6,523 nucleotides of DNA, from positions 1 to 6,523 of the forward strand of contig JANNLG010000139.1 in NCBI GenBank assembly GCA_031396695.1. The letters run 5' to 3'. The stretch's first letter is position 1. Each line of letters begins with the position of its first letter. The notes under the pieces were generated by a model. The model was not told where the DNA came from and did no database searches. It saw only the letters and a program-made list of their open reading frames with translations. Shown here piece by piece: positions 1 to 6,506 of the stretch. A program made the position numbers and the translations under genes. The stretch is from VGRW01 sp031396695. Lineage in GTDB: Bacteria > Myxococcota_A > UBA9160 > SZUA-336.

Positions 1-210
1 GCGCGCGATCCGAACCCACACCTCGGCTTCGGGATCGGCGTGCACTACTGCCTGGGCGCGAGCCTGGCCAAGCTCGAGATGCGGATCATGTTCGAGGAGC
101 TGTTCCGGCGCATTCCGGACCTCGAACTGGCCGGCCCGATCGCGCGCCTGCGCTCGAACTTCATCAACGGCATCAAATCGATGCCGGTGCGCTTCGCACC
201 CGAGGCGTAG
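1..210 (+). CDS. Cytochrome P450, C-terminal fragment (5' end outside window)
   Basis: This is the last 69 codons plus TAG of a cytochrome P450, a haem-thiolate monooxygenase that uses electrons from a ferredoxin or similar partner to hydroxylate a substrate. Frame 1 is open from base 1. It encodes the haem-binding loop FGIGVHYCLG at bases 28-57, with the proximal Cys codon at 49-51, and then the L-helix segment (ASLAKLEMRIMFEELF). The tail reads LRSNFINGIKSMPVRF. From memory of the families, this resembles the ends of CYP124/CYP125/CYP142-type enzymes acting on branched lipids, terpenes or sterols; that subfamily hint is weak. The I-helix and ExxR regions lie upstream of the window. The next P450 starts one base after the stop, so the two are probably co-transcribed. 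The assignment to P450 is secure; the substrate is unknown. Confidence 0.95.
   Translation, partial: ARDPNPHLGFGIGVHYCLGASLAKLEMRIMFEELFRRIPDLELAGPIARLRSNFINGIKSMPVRFAPEA
201..205 (+). promoter_or_regulatory. Ribosome binding site of second P450
   Basis: CGAGG lies inside the last codons of the upstream P450 gene, 6 bases before GTG at 212. It supports the GTG start and coupled translation of the P450 pair. Confidence 0.6.
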
Positions 211-211
211 T

Positions 212-1414
212 GTGAAATCGGTGGACGTCGGCTGCCTCGAATCGATCCGCGATCCCGCGCGCTACTTCGGCGCCGCGCGCGCGAGCGGCGGCGACCTGCA
301 GTGGAGCGACGCGCAGCGAGCCTGGGTCGCGCTCTCGCACGCCGAGGTCGAAGCGGCCTTTCGCGACTCGACGCGCTTGTCGGCGGACCGCACCGGCGTG
401 TTCACGCGCGCGGCGGCCAAACACTCTCCCGCCTTCGGGATCGTGGCGGAGCTGCTCTCGGGCTGGATGAACTTCCGCGACGACCCCGCACACCTGCGGC
501 TCCGCGAGCCGGTGCGCGCGGCCTTCACCCCGCGCGCGATCGGCGCGCTCGAAGAGGACGTGCGCGAGATCGTGGAGCGCACGATCGCGGAGTTCCGCGG
601 CGACACCGTCGAGCTGTACGAGAATTTCGCGCGCCCGATTCCCGCGCTCGTAATCGCGTCGCTGCTGGGCGCCGATCCGGAAGACCGCGTGAAGTTCCAG
701 GACTGGTCCGACGATCTGGGCGCGATCGTGTTCTCGCTCGCGCCCGGCGACGTCGACGAAGCGCCGCTGGTGCACGCCACGCAGGAGTTCGTCGCGTTCT
801 TCACGCGCTTGATCGACCGCGAGCGCGCGAACCCGTCGGGGAATGTGCTCTCGGCGCTGGTGCGCAGCGAAGTCGGCCAGCTCGACACGATGGAGCTGGT
901 GGGCGCGTGCACATTGCTGCTCTTCGGCGGGCACGAGACCACCACGAACCTGATCGACAACGCGCTCGGCACGCTGCTCGAACGGCCCGAGCTCGCCGAG
1001 GATTTGCGCGCGCGGCCGGCGCTCTGGGACACCGCGATCGACGAGTTCATGCGCGTAGTCGGGCCGGCGCGCACGATGGCGCGCAAAGTCTCGGTCGCGC
1101 ACGAGCGCGGCGGACACGCGCTCGCGGTGGGCGACACTGTGTTTCTGTCGATCGCGTCCGCGAACCACGACGAGCGCGTGTTCGCGTCGCCCGCCGAGCT
1201 CGACCTGGCGCGCACGCCGAATCCCCACCTCGGCTTCGGTTGGGGCCCGCACTACTGCCTGGGCGCGAACCTGGCGCGGCTCGAAGCGCGCATCGCCCTG
1301 CGCACACTGCTCGAGCGCTTCCCCGACCTGCGCGCGGCCTCGCGCGTGCCCCCGCTCGCGGGCGGCACGATGGGCTTCGCGCGGCGGCTTCTGCTCACGC
1401 ACCTGCGAGGTTGA
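212..1414 (+). CDS. Cytochrome P450 (complete, 400 aa)
   Basis: A complete soluble bacterial P450 of normal length, without a signal peptide or membrane anchor. Landmarks in order are a C-helix haem-propionate motif with His94 and Arg98 (DPAHLRLR), the I-helix oxygen-activation motif GGHETT at residues 239-244, the K-helix ExxR as Glu278-Phe-Met-Arg281, and the haem loop FGWGPHYCLG with ligand Cys349. The start is GTG at 212, because CGAGG at 201-205 gives a Shine-Dalgarno with 6-base spacing. A second in-frame GTG at 221 is possible but badly spaced. The gene begins one base after the stop of the preceding P450, which suggests translational coupling. The haem loop closely matches that neighbour, but the C-terminal tail does not. 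No redox partner is encoded here, so electrons must come from ferredoxin/reductase encoded elsewhere. The substrate cannot be told. The 3' end overlaps the convergent dehydrogenase gene. Confidence 0.96.
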   Translation: MKSVDVGCLESIRDPARYFGAARASGGDLQWSDAQRAWVALSHAEVEAAFRDSTRLSADRTGVFTRAAAKHSPAFGIVAELLSGWMNFRDDPAHLRLREPVRAAFTPRAIGALEEDVREIVERTIAEFRGDTVELYENFARPIPALVIASLLGADPEDRVKFQDWSDDLGAIVFSLAPGDVDEAPLVHATQEFVAFFTRLIDRERANPSGNVLSALVRSEVGQLDTMELVGACTLLLFGGHETTTNLIDNALGTLLERPELAEDLRARPALWDTAIDEFMRVVGPARTMARKVSVAHERGGHALAVGDTVFLSIASANHDERVFASPAELDLARTPNPHLGFGWGPHYCLGANLARLEARIALRTLLERFPDLRAASRVPPLAGGTMGFARRLLLTHLRG

Positions 1415-2663
1415 GAGTCTCGCTGCCGCGCCCCTGCTGGATCAGCGGCACGTAGCGCTCGAGCTCGTCGCGCGTCGCGGCGTCGGTCAGGTCGACGACC
1501 GCACGGCGTTCGGCCGAGAGATATGCGGCCATCACCAGCCGCACGATCTCGACGCCGTAGTCGAAGTCGAGCAGCGCGCTGCGTCCTGCAGTGAACGCGG
1601 CGACGGCGTCGACGTTCTCGTCGGTGTAGCCGTACAGGTCGGGCTCGTTCGGCTGCACGGCCAGCAGGCCGCGTGTGGCCTGGGCCTTCTCGAGCGCGAG
1701 CTCCGCGTCGCCGGTCGCGGCCGCCGCCGCATCGGAAACGAACACTTCCAACGGCGAGCGCAAGCTGTTCGATTCGAGCGCATAGCCGGGCCCGACACCG
1801 TCGAGCAGCAGTCTCAAGCCCTGCTTGTCGTACATCCACGAAACGCTGAACTGTCCCTTCACGAGCTGACCGCTCTCGGGATTGCGGAACGTGACCAGGC
1901 CGGTCGCGAAGTCTTCGGCCGGCGTCTTCGCGTAGTCGACGCCGTGGCGCGCGAGCAGCTCCGCACGGTGGCGCTCCTGCCCCCATTTCAGGAGCGCGAC
2001 GTCGGCGAGCACCGACACCGGCTCGAGGAAGCGCGGCGGCTTGTTCGGTGGCGTGAGCGCGTACCACGCGAGCGCGATCGAGTGACAGCCCATGTCGGAG
2101 AGCACGCCTCCGCCCGAAAGAAGCGGATCCCAGAACCAGGCGCCGTGCGGGCCGCCGTGCTCCTCGGCTGCGCGCGCGAGCAGGAGCGGCCCCTGCGCGC
2201 GCATCACCGGCCGCAGCTGCGCGAGCGCGGACTGCACGCTCTTCATGTGGATCTGGTTCTCGAAGTAGGCGGTCGGTACTCCGATCGCGCGCGCGATCTC
2301 GAGCACGCGGCGCGCCTCGCGCAGGTTGCGCGCGAGCGGCTTCTCGCAGATCAGGCCCTTGAGCACCGCGCCGGCGCGCACCGCATCCGCGACCTGCTCG
2401 AACGCCTCGACGCGCGTGAAGTTCGGACCGAAGAACGCCACCACGTCGACGTGCGGGACCATCTCTGCGATCGAGCCGAACACGCGCGCGGGACCGAGGC
2501 CGTGCTCGCGTGCGAAGCGCGCGAGTCCCTCGGGCGGACGGCGCGAGCACAGACCCGCGACCTCGACGCCGCGCACCTGCGTGAGCGCGCGCAGCATGAA
2601 GCCCGGCAGGAAGCCGCCGCCGATGATCCCGTAGCGAAGCGGCGGCGCGCTACTCGAAGACAT
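1395..2663 (-). CDS. Gfo/Idh/MocA family oxidoreductase B (422 aa)
   Basis: An NAD(P)-dependent dehydrogenase of the glucose-fructose oxidoreductase/inositol dehydrogenase family, which oxidises or reduces hydroxyl groups of sugars, inositols or their derivatives. The N-terminal Rossmann fold shows YGIIGGGFLPG at residues 11-21. The hallmark EKP motif is at 107-109, with catalytic Lys108. The C-terminal catalytic domain has the canonical GGGVLSDMGCH at 184-194, with Asp190 and His194. At 422 residues it is longer than typical members (about 330-390). The extra length appears to be in the C-terminal half, around the SWMYDKQGLRLLLDG segment and the Ala-rich stretch after it. ATG at 2663 lies inside the preceding gene (14-base overlap). 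No clear Shine-Dalgarno precedes it, so translation is probably coupled. It is the last gene of the four-gene unit, and its stop lies inside the convergent P450 gene. The substrate is unknown. Confidence 0.93.
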   Translation of the reverse strand: MSSSSAPPLRYGIIGGGFLPGFMLRALTQVRGVEVAGLCSRRPPEGLARFAREHGLGPARVFGSIAEMVPHVDVVAFFGPNFTRVEAFEQVADAVRAGAVLKGLICEKPLARNLREARRVLEIARAIGVPTAYFENQIHMKSVQSALAQLRPVMRAQGPLLLARAAEEHGGPHGAWFWDPLLSGGGVLSDMGCHSIALAWYALTPPNKPPRFLEPVSVLADVALLKWGQERHRAELLARHGVDYAKTPAEDFATGLVTFRNPESGQLVKGQFSVSWMYDKQGLRLLLDGVGPGYALESNSLRSPLEVFVSDAAAAATGDAELALEKAQATRGLLAVQPNEPDLYGYTDENVDAVAAFTAGRSALLDFDYGVEIVRLVMAAYLSAERRAVVDLTDAATRDELERYVPLIQQGRGSETLNLAGA

Positions 2664-3750
2664 CGTCGGGAAGTCCGGGCGCGAGCGGAGCCGGCCGCTC
2701 GCAGCGCATCGTCGTGTTCCGGTGTCGGCCGGTCTCGGACGCGACGATCGCGAGCTCCATCAGCTCGAGCACGTGGCAGGCGAGCTCGCCCGACGCGCGC
2801 TGCGGCCGGCCGGCGCGCAGTGCGCGCGCCATCTCGACCAGGCCTATGCCGCGACTTTGGGTGGCGTTCGCGTGCGTGAGCGGCACGTCGCGCCACTCCT
2901 TGTCGCCGCGCAAGCGGATCTGCACCGGCCCGCCGAAGGTGTTCGGGTCGGGTACGGAGAGCGTGCCCTCCGTTCCGAAGATCTCGATGTTGCGCGAGCG
3001 CGACGCCTGCACGTCGAAGCTCGTCACCAGCGTCGCCACCGGACCGGCGTGAAAGTCGATCACGCTCGCGACGTGCGTCGGCACTTCGACGTCCATCATC
3101 GTGCCAGCCTGCGGCTTGCTCGTGATCTCGCGCCGCGCGTGCGTGATGCGCGCGGAGCTCGTGATGCGGCGCGCGGGTCCGAGCAGCGCGACCAGCGCGG
3201 TCAGATAGTACGGCGCCATGTCGAAGACCGGTCCCGCGCCGCGCTGATAGAACACCTGCGGCCGCGGGTGCCAGCGCTCGGGGCCGGGCGACTGGAAGAA
3301 CGCGTTCGCCGCGACCGGCGTGCCGATCGCGCCTTCGTCGACGAGCCTGCGGCAGGTCTGGATGCCGGCGCCGAGGAACGTGTCGGGCGCGCAGCCGATG
3401 CGCAGTCCCGCAGCGCGCGCCTGCTCGAGCAAGCGCACGCCGTCTTTCAGCTCGAGCGCGAGCGGCTTCTCGGCGTACACCGACTTGCCCGCTTCGAGCG
3501 CGTGGCTCGCGATCTCGGCGTGCACCGCGGGGATGGTCAGGTTCAGCACGATCTCGACGTCGGGATGGCGGAGCAGCTTCTCGGGCTCGAGCGAGAGCGC
3601 AATCCCGTGCTTGGCGGCGAGCTCGCGCGCGCGCTCCGGGACCAGATCCGCGCAGGCCACCACGCGCACGTCGGGAAGCGAGGAGAGCTTCGCCGCGTAC
3701 ACGTCGCTGATTACGCCGCAGCCGACGATGCCGACCCCGGTCCGGGTCAA
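2650..3750 (-). CDS. Gfo/Idh/MocA family oxidoreductase A (366 aa, TTG start)
   Basis: A second NAD(P)-dependent dehydrogenase of the same family, clearly not a recent copy of its neighbour. The Rossmann motif GIVGCGVIS is at residues 7-15 and EKPLA is at 94-98, with catalytic Lys95. The active-site loop is GAGPVFDMAPYY at 171-182: Asp177 is kept, but the position of the usual downstream His is Tyr181. That variant is seen in a subset of the family. The open frame extends upstream to an ATG at 3852, but the added residues are Arg-rich read-through of the isomerase gene. The likely start is TTG at 3750, with GGGGA at 3756-3760 (5-base spacing) and the Rossmann strand beginning at residue 5. 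TTG overlaps the isomerase stop as TTGA. Its end overlaps oxidoreductase B by 14 bases. It probably works with the isomerase and oxidoreductase B on one substrate; this is inference from context. Confidence 0.92.
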   Translation of the reverse strand: MTRTGVGIVGCGVISDVYAAKLSSLPDVRVVACADLVPERARELAAKHGIALSLEPEKLLRHPDVEIVLNLTIPAVHAEIASHALEAGKSVYAEKPLALELKDGVRLLEQARAAGLRIGCAPDTFLGAGIQTCRRLVDEGAIGTPVAANAFFQSPGPERWHPRPQVFYQRGAGPVFDMAPYYLTALVALLGPARRITSSARITHARREITSKPQAGTMMDVEVPTHVASVIDFHAGPVATLVTSFDVQASRSRNIEIFGTEGTLSVPDPNTFGGPVQIRLRGDKEWRDVPLTHANATQSRGIGLVEMARALRAGRPQRASGELACHVLELMELAIVASETGRHRNTTMRCERPAPLAPGLPDDVFE

Positions 3751-4508
3751 ACACGTCCCCGCGAGAGTCCGCTTCCGACCAGGTACCGGTAGCTCTTCTC
3801 GACCGCCTCGAACATGTCGGTGGCGCAGGCGTCGAGCTCGACGATGTGCCACCGCACGGTGTCGCTCGCGGCGACGATCGCGGGGAAGTCGAGCACGCCG
3901 TCGCCGACCGCCGTCATTGGCGACTTCGGTTTGTCGGCCGGGCCGTCCTTCAGGTGCAGCAGCCGCGCGCGCGCGCCGAGCTCCGCCACGACCTTGGCCG
4001 GGTCATGTCCGCCGACGCGCGTCCAGTAGGTGTCGAGCTCGACGAAGATCTCGGCGTCGAGCTGGCCCATCAGGATCTCGTGCGCGGACTTGCCGTCGTG
4101 CGCGGTCTCGAACTCCCACCAGTGGTTGTGGTAGCCGAGCGCCATGCCGCGCGCGCGCGCGTTCACGTGCGACTCGGCGATCTCGTCCGCCACGGCGCGG
4201 ATCGCGTCCAGCGTCTTGAAGCGATCGGGCGGCACGAACGGAACGACGAGCGTCTTCGCGCCGAGCGCCTCTTGCTCGTCGAGCACGCGCTCGCGCGCAT
4301 CGCCGATCGGCGCCGACACGTGCGCGCTCGCGATCTCGAGGCCCGCGTCCGCGAGCCGTCGCCGCAGCTCGACGGGCGCCATGCCGTGCAGGCCCGCGAG
4401 CTCGACGCCCGCGAAGCCCGCTCGCCCGACTCGCTCGATCACGGCGGGGAAATCCCGCGCCGCCTCCGCCCGCAGGCTGTAGAGCTGAACCGCGATCGGC
4501 GGCGTCAT
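3747..4508 (-). CDS. Sugar phosphate isomerase/epimerase-like TIM-barrel protein (253 aa)
   Basis: A member of the xylose-isomerase-like TIM-barrel superfamily (AP_endonuc_2 fold), which includes inosose dehydratase/isomerase, hydroxypyruvate isomerase and 3-keto-sugar-processing enzymes. The start AVQLYSLR (residues 6-13) is the typical first strand. Likely metal and substrate residues follow in order: Glu36 (GVELAG), His63 (SAHV), His127/His129 (YHNHWWEF), Glu157/Asp159 (ELDTYW), His185 with Lys187-Asp188 (LHLKDG), the loop VGDGVLDF at 201-208, and Glu224/Asp226 (WHIVELD). This is a complete set for a divalent-metal enzyme. No signal peptide is visible, so it is probably cytoplasmic. ATG at 4508 follows the pckG stop by 4 bases, with AAGG at 4518-4521. 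The stop overlaps the next start as TTGA. Pairing with two Gfo/Idh dehydrogenases suggests a role in inositol, keto-sugar or glycoside metabolism; the exact reaction is unknown. Confidence 0.93.
   Translation of the reverse strand: MTPPIAVQLYSLRAEAARDFPAVIERVGRAGFAGVELAGLHGMAPVELRRRLADAGLEIASAHVSAPIGDARERVLDEQEALGAKTLVVPFVPPDRFKTLDAIRAVADEIAESHVNARARGMALGYHNHWWEFETAHDGKSAHEILMGQLDAEIFVELDTYWTRVGGHDPAKVVAELGARARLLHLKDGPADKPKSPMTAVGDGVLDFPAIVAASDTVRWHIVELDACATDMFEAVEKSYRYLVGSGLSRGRV
3756..3760 (-). promoter_or_regulatory. Ribosome binding site deciding the TTG start of oxidoreductase A
   Basis: On the - strand GGGGA lies 5 bases before TTG at 3750, within the last codons of the isomerase gene. 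Together with the TTGA stop/start overlap, it favours this start over the ATG 102 bases upstream. Confidence 0.6.
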
Positions 4509-4512
4509 CGGC

Positions 4513-6303
4513 TCACGCCTTCGCGACGAGCAGTCTCTGTTCGAGCGCGTCGAGCTGCGCCGAGAGCTCGGCCGGCAGCTTGCTGCCGTACTGCGCGTAG
4601 TACTCGCGGATCAGGGGCACCTCCGCGAGCCAGTTCGGAATGTCCGCGCCGAGCAGCACCGCGAGATCCTCGGAATCGATGTCGAGTCCGTCGGTGTCGA
4701 GCTCGGCTTCGGTCGGCAGGATGCCGATCGGCGTCTCGATGCCCTTGGCCTCGCCTTCGAGCCGCTCGAAGATCCACTTCAGCACGCGGCTGTTCTCGCC
4801 GTAGCCCGGCCACAGGAACTCGCCGTTCGGGCCCTTCCGGAACCAGTTCACCCAGAAGATCCTGGGGAGGTTTGCGCCGCTGCGCTTGCCGATCGCGAGC
4901 CAGTGCGCCCAGTAGTCGGCCATGTTGTAACCGCAGAACGGAAGCATGGCCATCGGATCGCGGCGCAGCTCGCCGATCGTGCCGGCGGCGGCCGCCGTCT
5001 TCTCGCTGCCGATGATCGAGCCGAAGAACGTGCCCTGCTGCCAGTCGCGCGCCTCGTTCACCAGCGGCACCACCGTCGCGCGGCGGCCCCCGAACAGGAT
5101 CGCGCTGATCGGCACGCCCGCCGGGTCCTGCCACTCGGGCGCGATCACCGGGCACTGCGTGGCCGGCACGGTGAAGCGCGCGTTCGGGTGCGCGGCGGGC
5201 GTCTTGCTCGCGGGCGTCCACGGCTGGCCGCGCCAGTCGGAGATGCCGGCCGGCGGCTCCTCGGTCATGTCCTCCCACCACACGTCGCCGTCGCCGGTCT
5301 TCGCGCAGTTGGTGAAGACACAGTTGTGCGTCAGGGTGAGCATGGCGTTCGGATTCGACTTCATGTTCGTGAACGGCGCCACGCCGAAGAAACCCGCCTC
5401 GGGGTTGATCGCGTACAGCCGACCGTCCGCGCCGAACTTCATCCAGGAGATGTCGTCGCCGATGCACTCGACCTTCCAGCCGGGCACGCTCGGGCGCAAC
5501 ATCGCGAGGTTGGTCTTGCCGCACGCGCTCGGGAACGCGGCGCACACGTAGCGCACACGGCCGTTGGGCGCGGTCAGCTTCAGGATCAGCATGTGCTCGG
5601 CGAGCCAGCCCTCGTCGCGCGCCATCACCGACGCGATGCGCAGCGCGAAGCACTTCTTGCCGAGCAGCGCGTTGCCGCCGTAGCCCGAGCCGAACGACCA
5701 GATCTCGCGCGACTCGGGGAAGTGCACGATGTACTTGTTGTCGGCGTTGCACGGCCACGGCACGTCGCGCTGGCCGGGCTCGAGCGGCGCGCCGACCGAG
5801 TGCATGCAGGGCACGAACGGACCGTCGCCGAGCACCTCGAGCGCAGCCTTGCCCATGCGCGTCATGGTGCGCATGGCCGCGACCACGTACGGCGAGTCGG
5901 TGATCTCGACGCCGATGTACGAAATGTGCGAGCCGAGCGGTCCCATCGAGAACGGCACGACGTATAGGGTGCGACCGCGCATGCAGCCCGAGAACAGCTC
6001 GAGCATCTTGGCGCGCATCTCGCCGGGCGCAGCCCAGTTGTTGTTCGGACCCGCGTCGTCGCGCTTCACGGAGCAGATGAAGGTGCGGTCCTCGACGCGC
6101 GCGACGTCCGCCGGATCGGAGCGGACGAGAAAGCTGTTGGGGCGCTTCTTGGGGTCGAGCCGCTCGGCGGTTCCGCTCGCGAGCATCAAGCGGAACATCT
6201 CGTCCATCTCTGCCTGGGATCCGTCGCACCAGTGGATGCGATCCGGCTTGCAGAGCGTGGCCATGTCTTCGACCCACGCCGAAAGCCGTTGGTTCTTCGC
6301 CAC
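4513..6303 (-). CDS. pckG: Phosphoenolpyruvate carboxykinase (GTP), 596 aa
   Basis: Converts oxaloacetate and GTP to PEP, CO2 and GDP (EC 4.1.1.32), the entry step of gluconeogenesis; it is cytosolic. Motifs of the GTP class are complete. They are Arg81 in KRDDAGP, FGSGYGG then LLGKKC with metal ligand Lys217, His237 in AEHM, the P-loop FPSACGKTN at 257-265 with the reactive Cys261, the kinase-2 motif GDDISWM with Asp284, FGGRR at 404-408, the omega-loop lid around SEKTAAAAGT (433-442), and PFCGYN at 455-460 near the guanine pocket. A constant offset of 27 aligns the Lys, His, P-loop and Asp positions with the rat enzyme as I recall it. The frame is open to an ATG at 6423. GTG at 6303 is preferred because GAGGAG sits 7 bases upstream, and because the extension is not family-like. 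It is the first gene of the four-gene unit, 4 bases before the isomerase. Confidence 0.98.
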   Translation of the reverse strand: MAKNQRLSAWVEDMATLCKPDRIHWCDGSQAEMDEMFRLMLASGTAERLDPKKRPNSFLVRSDPADVARVEDRTFICSVKRDDAGPNNNWAAPGEMRAKMLELFSGCMRGRTLYVVPFSMGPLGSHISYIGVEITDSPYVVAAMRTMTRMGKAALEVLGDGPFVPCMHSVGAPLEPGQRDVPWPCNADNKYIVHFPESREIWSFGSGYGGNALLGKKCFALRIASVMARDEGWLAEHMLILKLTAPNGRVRYVCAAFPSACGKTNLAMLRPSVPGWKVECIGDDISWMKFGADGRLYAINPEAGFFGVAPFTNMKSNPNAMLTLTHNCVFTNCAKTGDGDVWWEDMTEEPPAGISDWRGQPWTPASKTPAAHPNARFTVPATQCPVIAPEWQDPAGVPISAILFGGRRATVVPLVNEARDWQQGTFFGSIIGSEKTAAAAGTIGELRRDPMAMLPFCGYNMADYWAHWLAIGKRSGANLPRIFWVNWFRKGPNGEFLWPGYGENSRVLKWIFERLEGEAKGIETPIGILPTEAELDTDGLDIDSEDLAVLLGADIPNWLAEVPLIREYYAQYGSKLPAELSAQLDALEQRLLVAKA

Positions 6304-6310
6304 CGTGCAA

Positions 6311-6316
6311 CTCCTC
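6311..6316 (-). promoter_or_regulatory. Strong Shine-Dalgarno of pckG
   Basis: GAGGAG on the - strand, 7 bases before GTG at 6303. It is the best ribosome binding site in the window, and it sets the pckG start at GTG rather than at the ATG 120 bases further upstream. Confidence 0.8.
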
Positions 6317-6319
6317 AAA

Positions 6320-6337
6320 GGGTCCCGCCCCGGACCC
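6320..6337 (-). other. GC-rich hairpin in pckG leader, next to the Shine-Dalgarno
   Basis: In the transcript, GGGUCC and GGACCC form a perfect 6-base stem around a 6-base loop (GGGGCG). The stem ends 3 bases before the GAGGAG site. No U-run follows, so it is not a typical terminator. It could tune ribosome access or be incidental in such GC-rich DNA. Confidence 0.4.
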
Positions 6338-6409
6338 GGCCTGCTCGCAAACCCCGTACCGGCACGCGGACCCCGTTCCGTGCGCCGCATCACCGATCGG
6401 GGAAGTGAG

Positions 6410-6439
6410 AGTGTAATTCCCACCCCACCCCGAGGTGAA
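6410..6439 (-). promoter_or_regulatory. Candidate sigma-70-like promoter for the pckG operon
   Basis: On the - strand TTCACC (6434-6439) and TACACT (6410-6415) each match four of six consensus positions, with an 18-base spacer containing a GGGGTGGGGTGGG stretch. Transcription would begin near 6403, leaving a leader of about 100 bases. This is the only AT-richer stretch upstream of pckG in the right orientation, but the match is weak. Confidence 0.3.
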
Positions 6440-6452
6440 GTCCTCTTCCCGA

Positions 6453-6471
6453 GCTGCCGGTTCGCTGCCGG
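6453..6471 (+). repeat. Direct repeat GCTGCCGG x2, 11-base period
   Basis: GCTGCCGG occurs at 6453-6460 and again at 6464-6471, one helical turn apart. It ends 9 bases before a perfect TATAAT and covers the place where a -35 element would lie. This is a possible activator or repressor site in the divergent region; chance is not excluded. Confidence 0.4.
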
Positions 6472-6480
6472 CGGCCTGTC

Positions 6481-6486
6481 TATAAT
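6481..6486 (+). promoter_or_regulatory. Candidate -10 element (TATAAT) of a divergent rightward gene
   Basis: A perfect TATAAT in an otherwise very GC-rich stretch, with TG three to four bases upstream (close to, but not exactly, an extended -10). No good TTGACA-like hexamer stands 16-18 bases upstream. Transcription starting near 6493 would give a leader of about 14 bases before ATG at 6507. Confidence 0.45.
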
Positions 6487-6506
6487 GGCCTCGGGCGGGG
6501 GGGAGC

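Larger units (their letters stand above)
6304..6506. other. Intergenic region, probably divergent promoter region
   Basis: The only true non-coding stretch in the window, about 200 bases between pckG (leftward) and a probable rightward gene. It holds the pckG Shine-Dalgarno and leader hairpin, a weak leftward promoter candidate, the GCTGCCGG direct repeat and the rightward TATAAT. No tRNA, riboswitch or terminator structure was recognised. Confidence 0.6.

Noticed and set aside
1..1300. Recent tandem duplication of the two P450 genes
   Set aside because: Similarity is confined to the haem loop and L-helix region, which is conserved across the family; the tails are unrelated.
173..1402. 409-residue open frame on the - strand opposite the P450
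   Set aside because: It is antisense to a P450 with complete motifs, is very rich in Arg/Ala/Glu, has no recognisable domain, and is expected from GC-biased third positions.
1422..1450. Inverted repeat TGCCGC/GCGGCA as a possible terminator for the P450 transcript
   Set aside because: The loop is about 15 bases, no T-run follows, and it lies inside the coding sequence of the convergent dehydrogenase; such stems are common by chance at this GC content.
2351..3754. 467-residue - strand frame spanning both dehydrogenases
   Set aside because: It is an out-of-frame shadow of oxidoreductases A and B; its composition is Arg/Ala-rich and neither Rossmann nor EKP motifs occur in it.
3846..5015. 389-residue + strand frame across the isomerase and the end of pckG
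   Set aside because: It is antisense to two well-supported genes, with Arg-rich composition and no domain.
6418..6433. G-quadruplex from GGGGTGGGGTGGG on the - strand
   Set aside because: Only three G-tracts are present without a nearby fourth of at least three G, so a stable intramolecular quadruplex is not supported.
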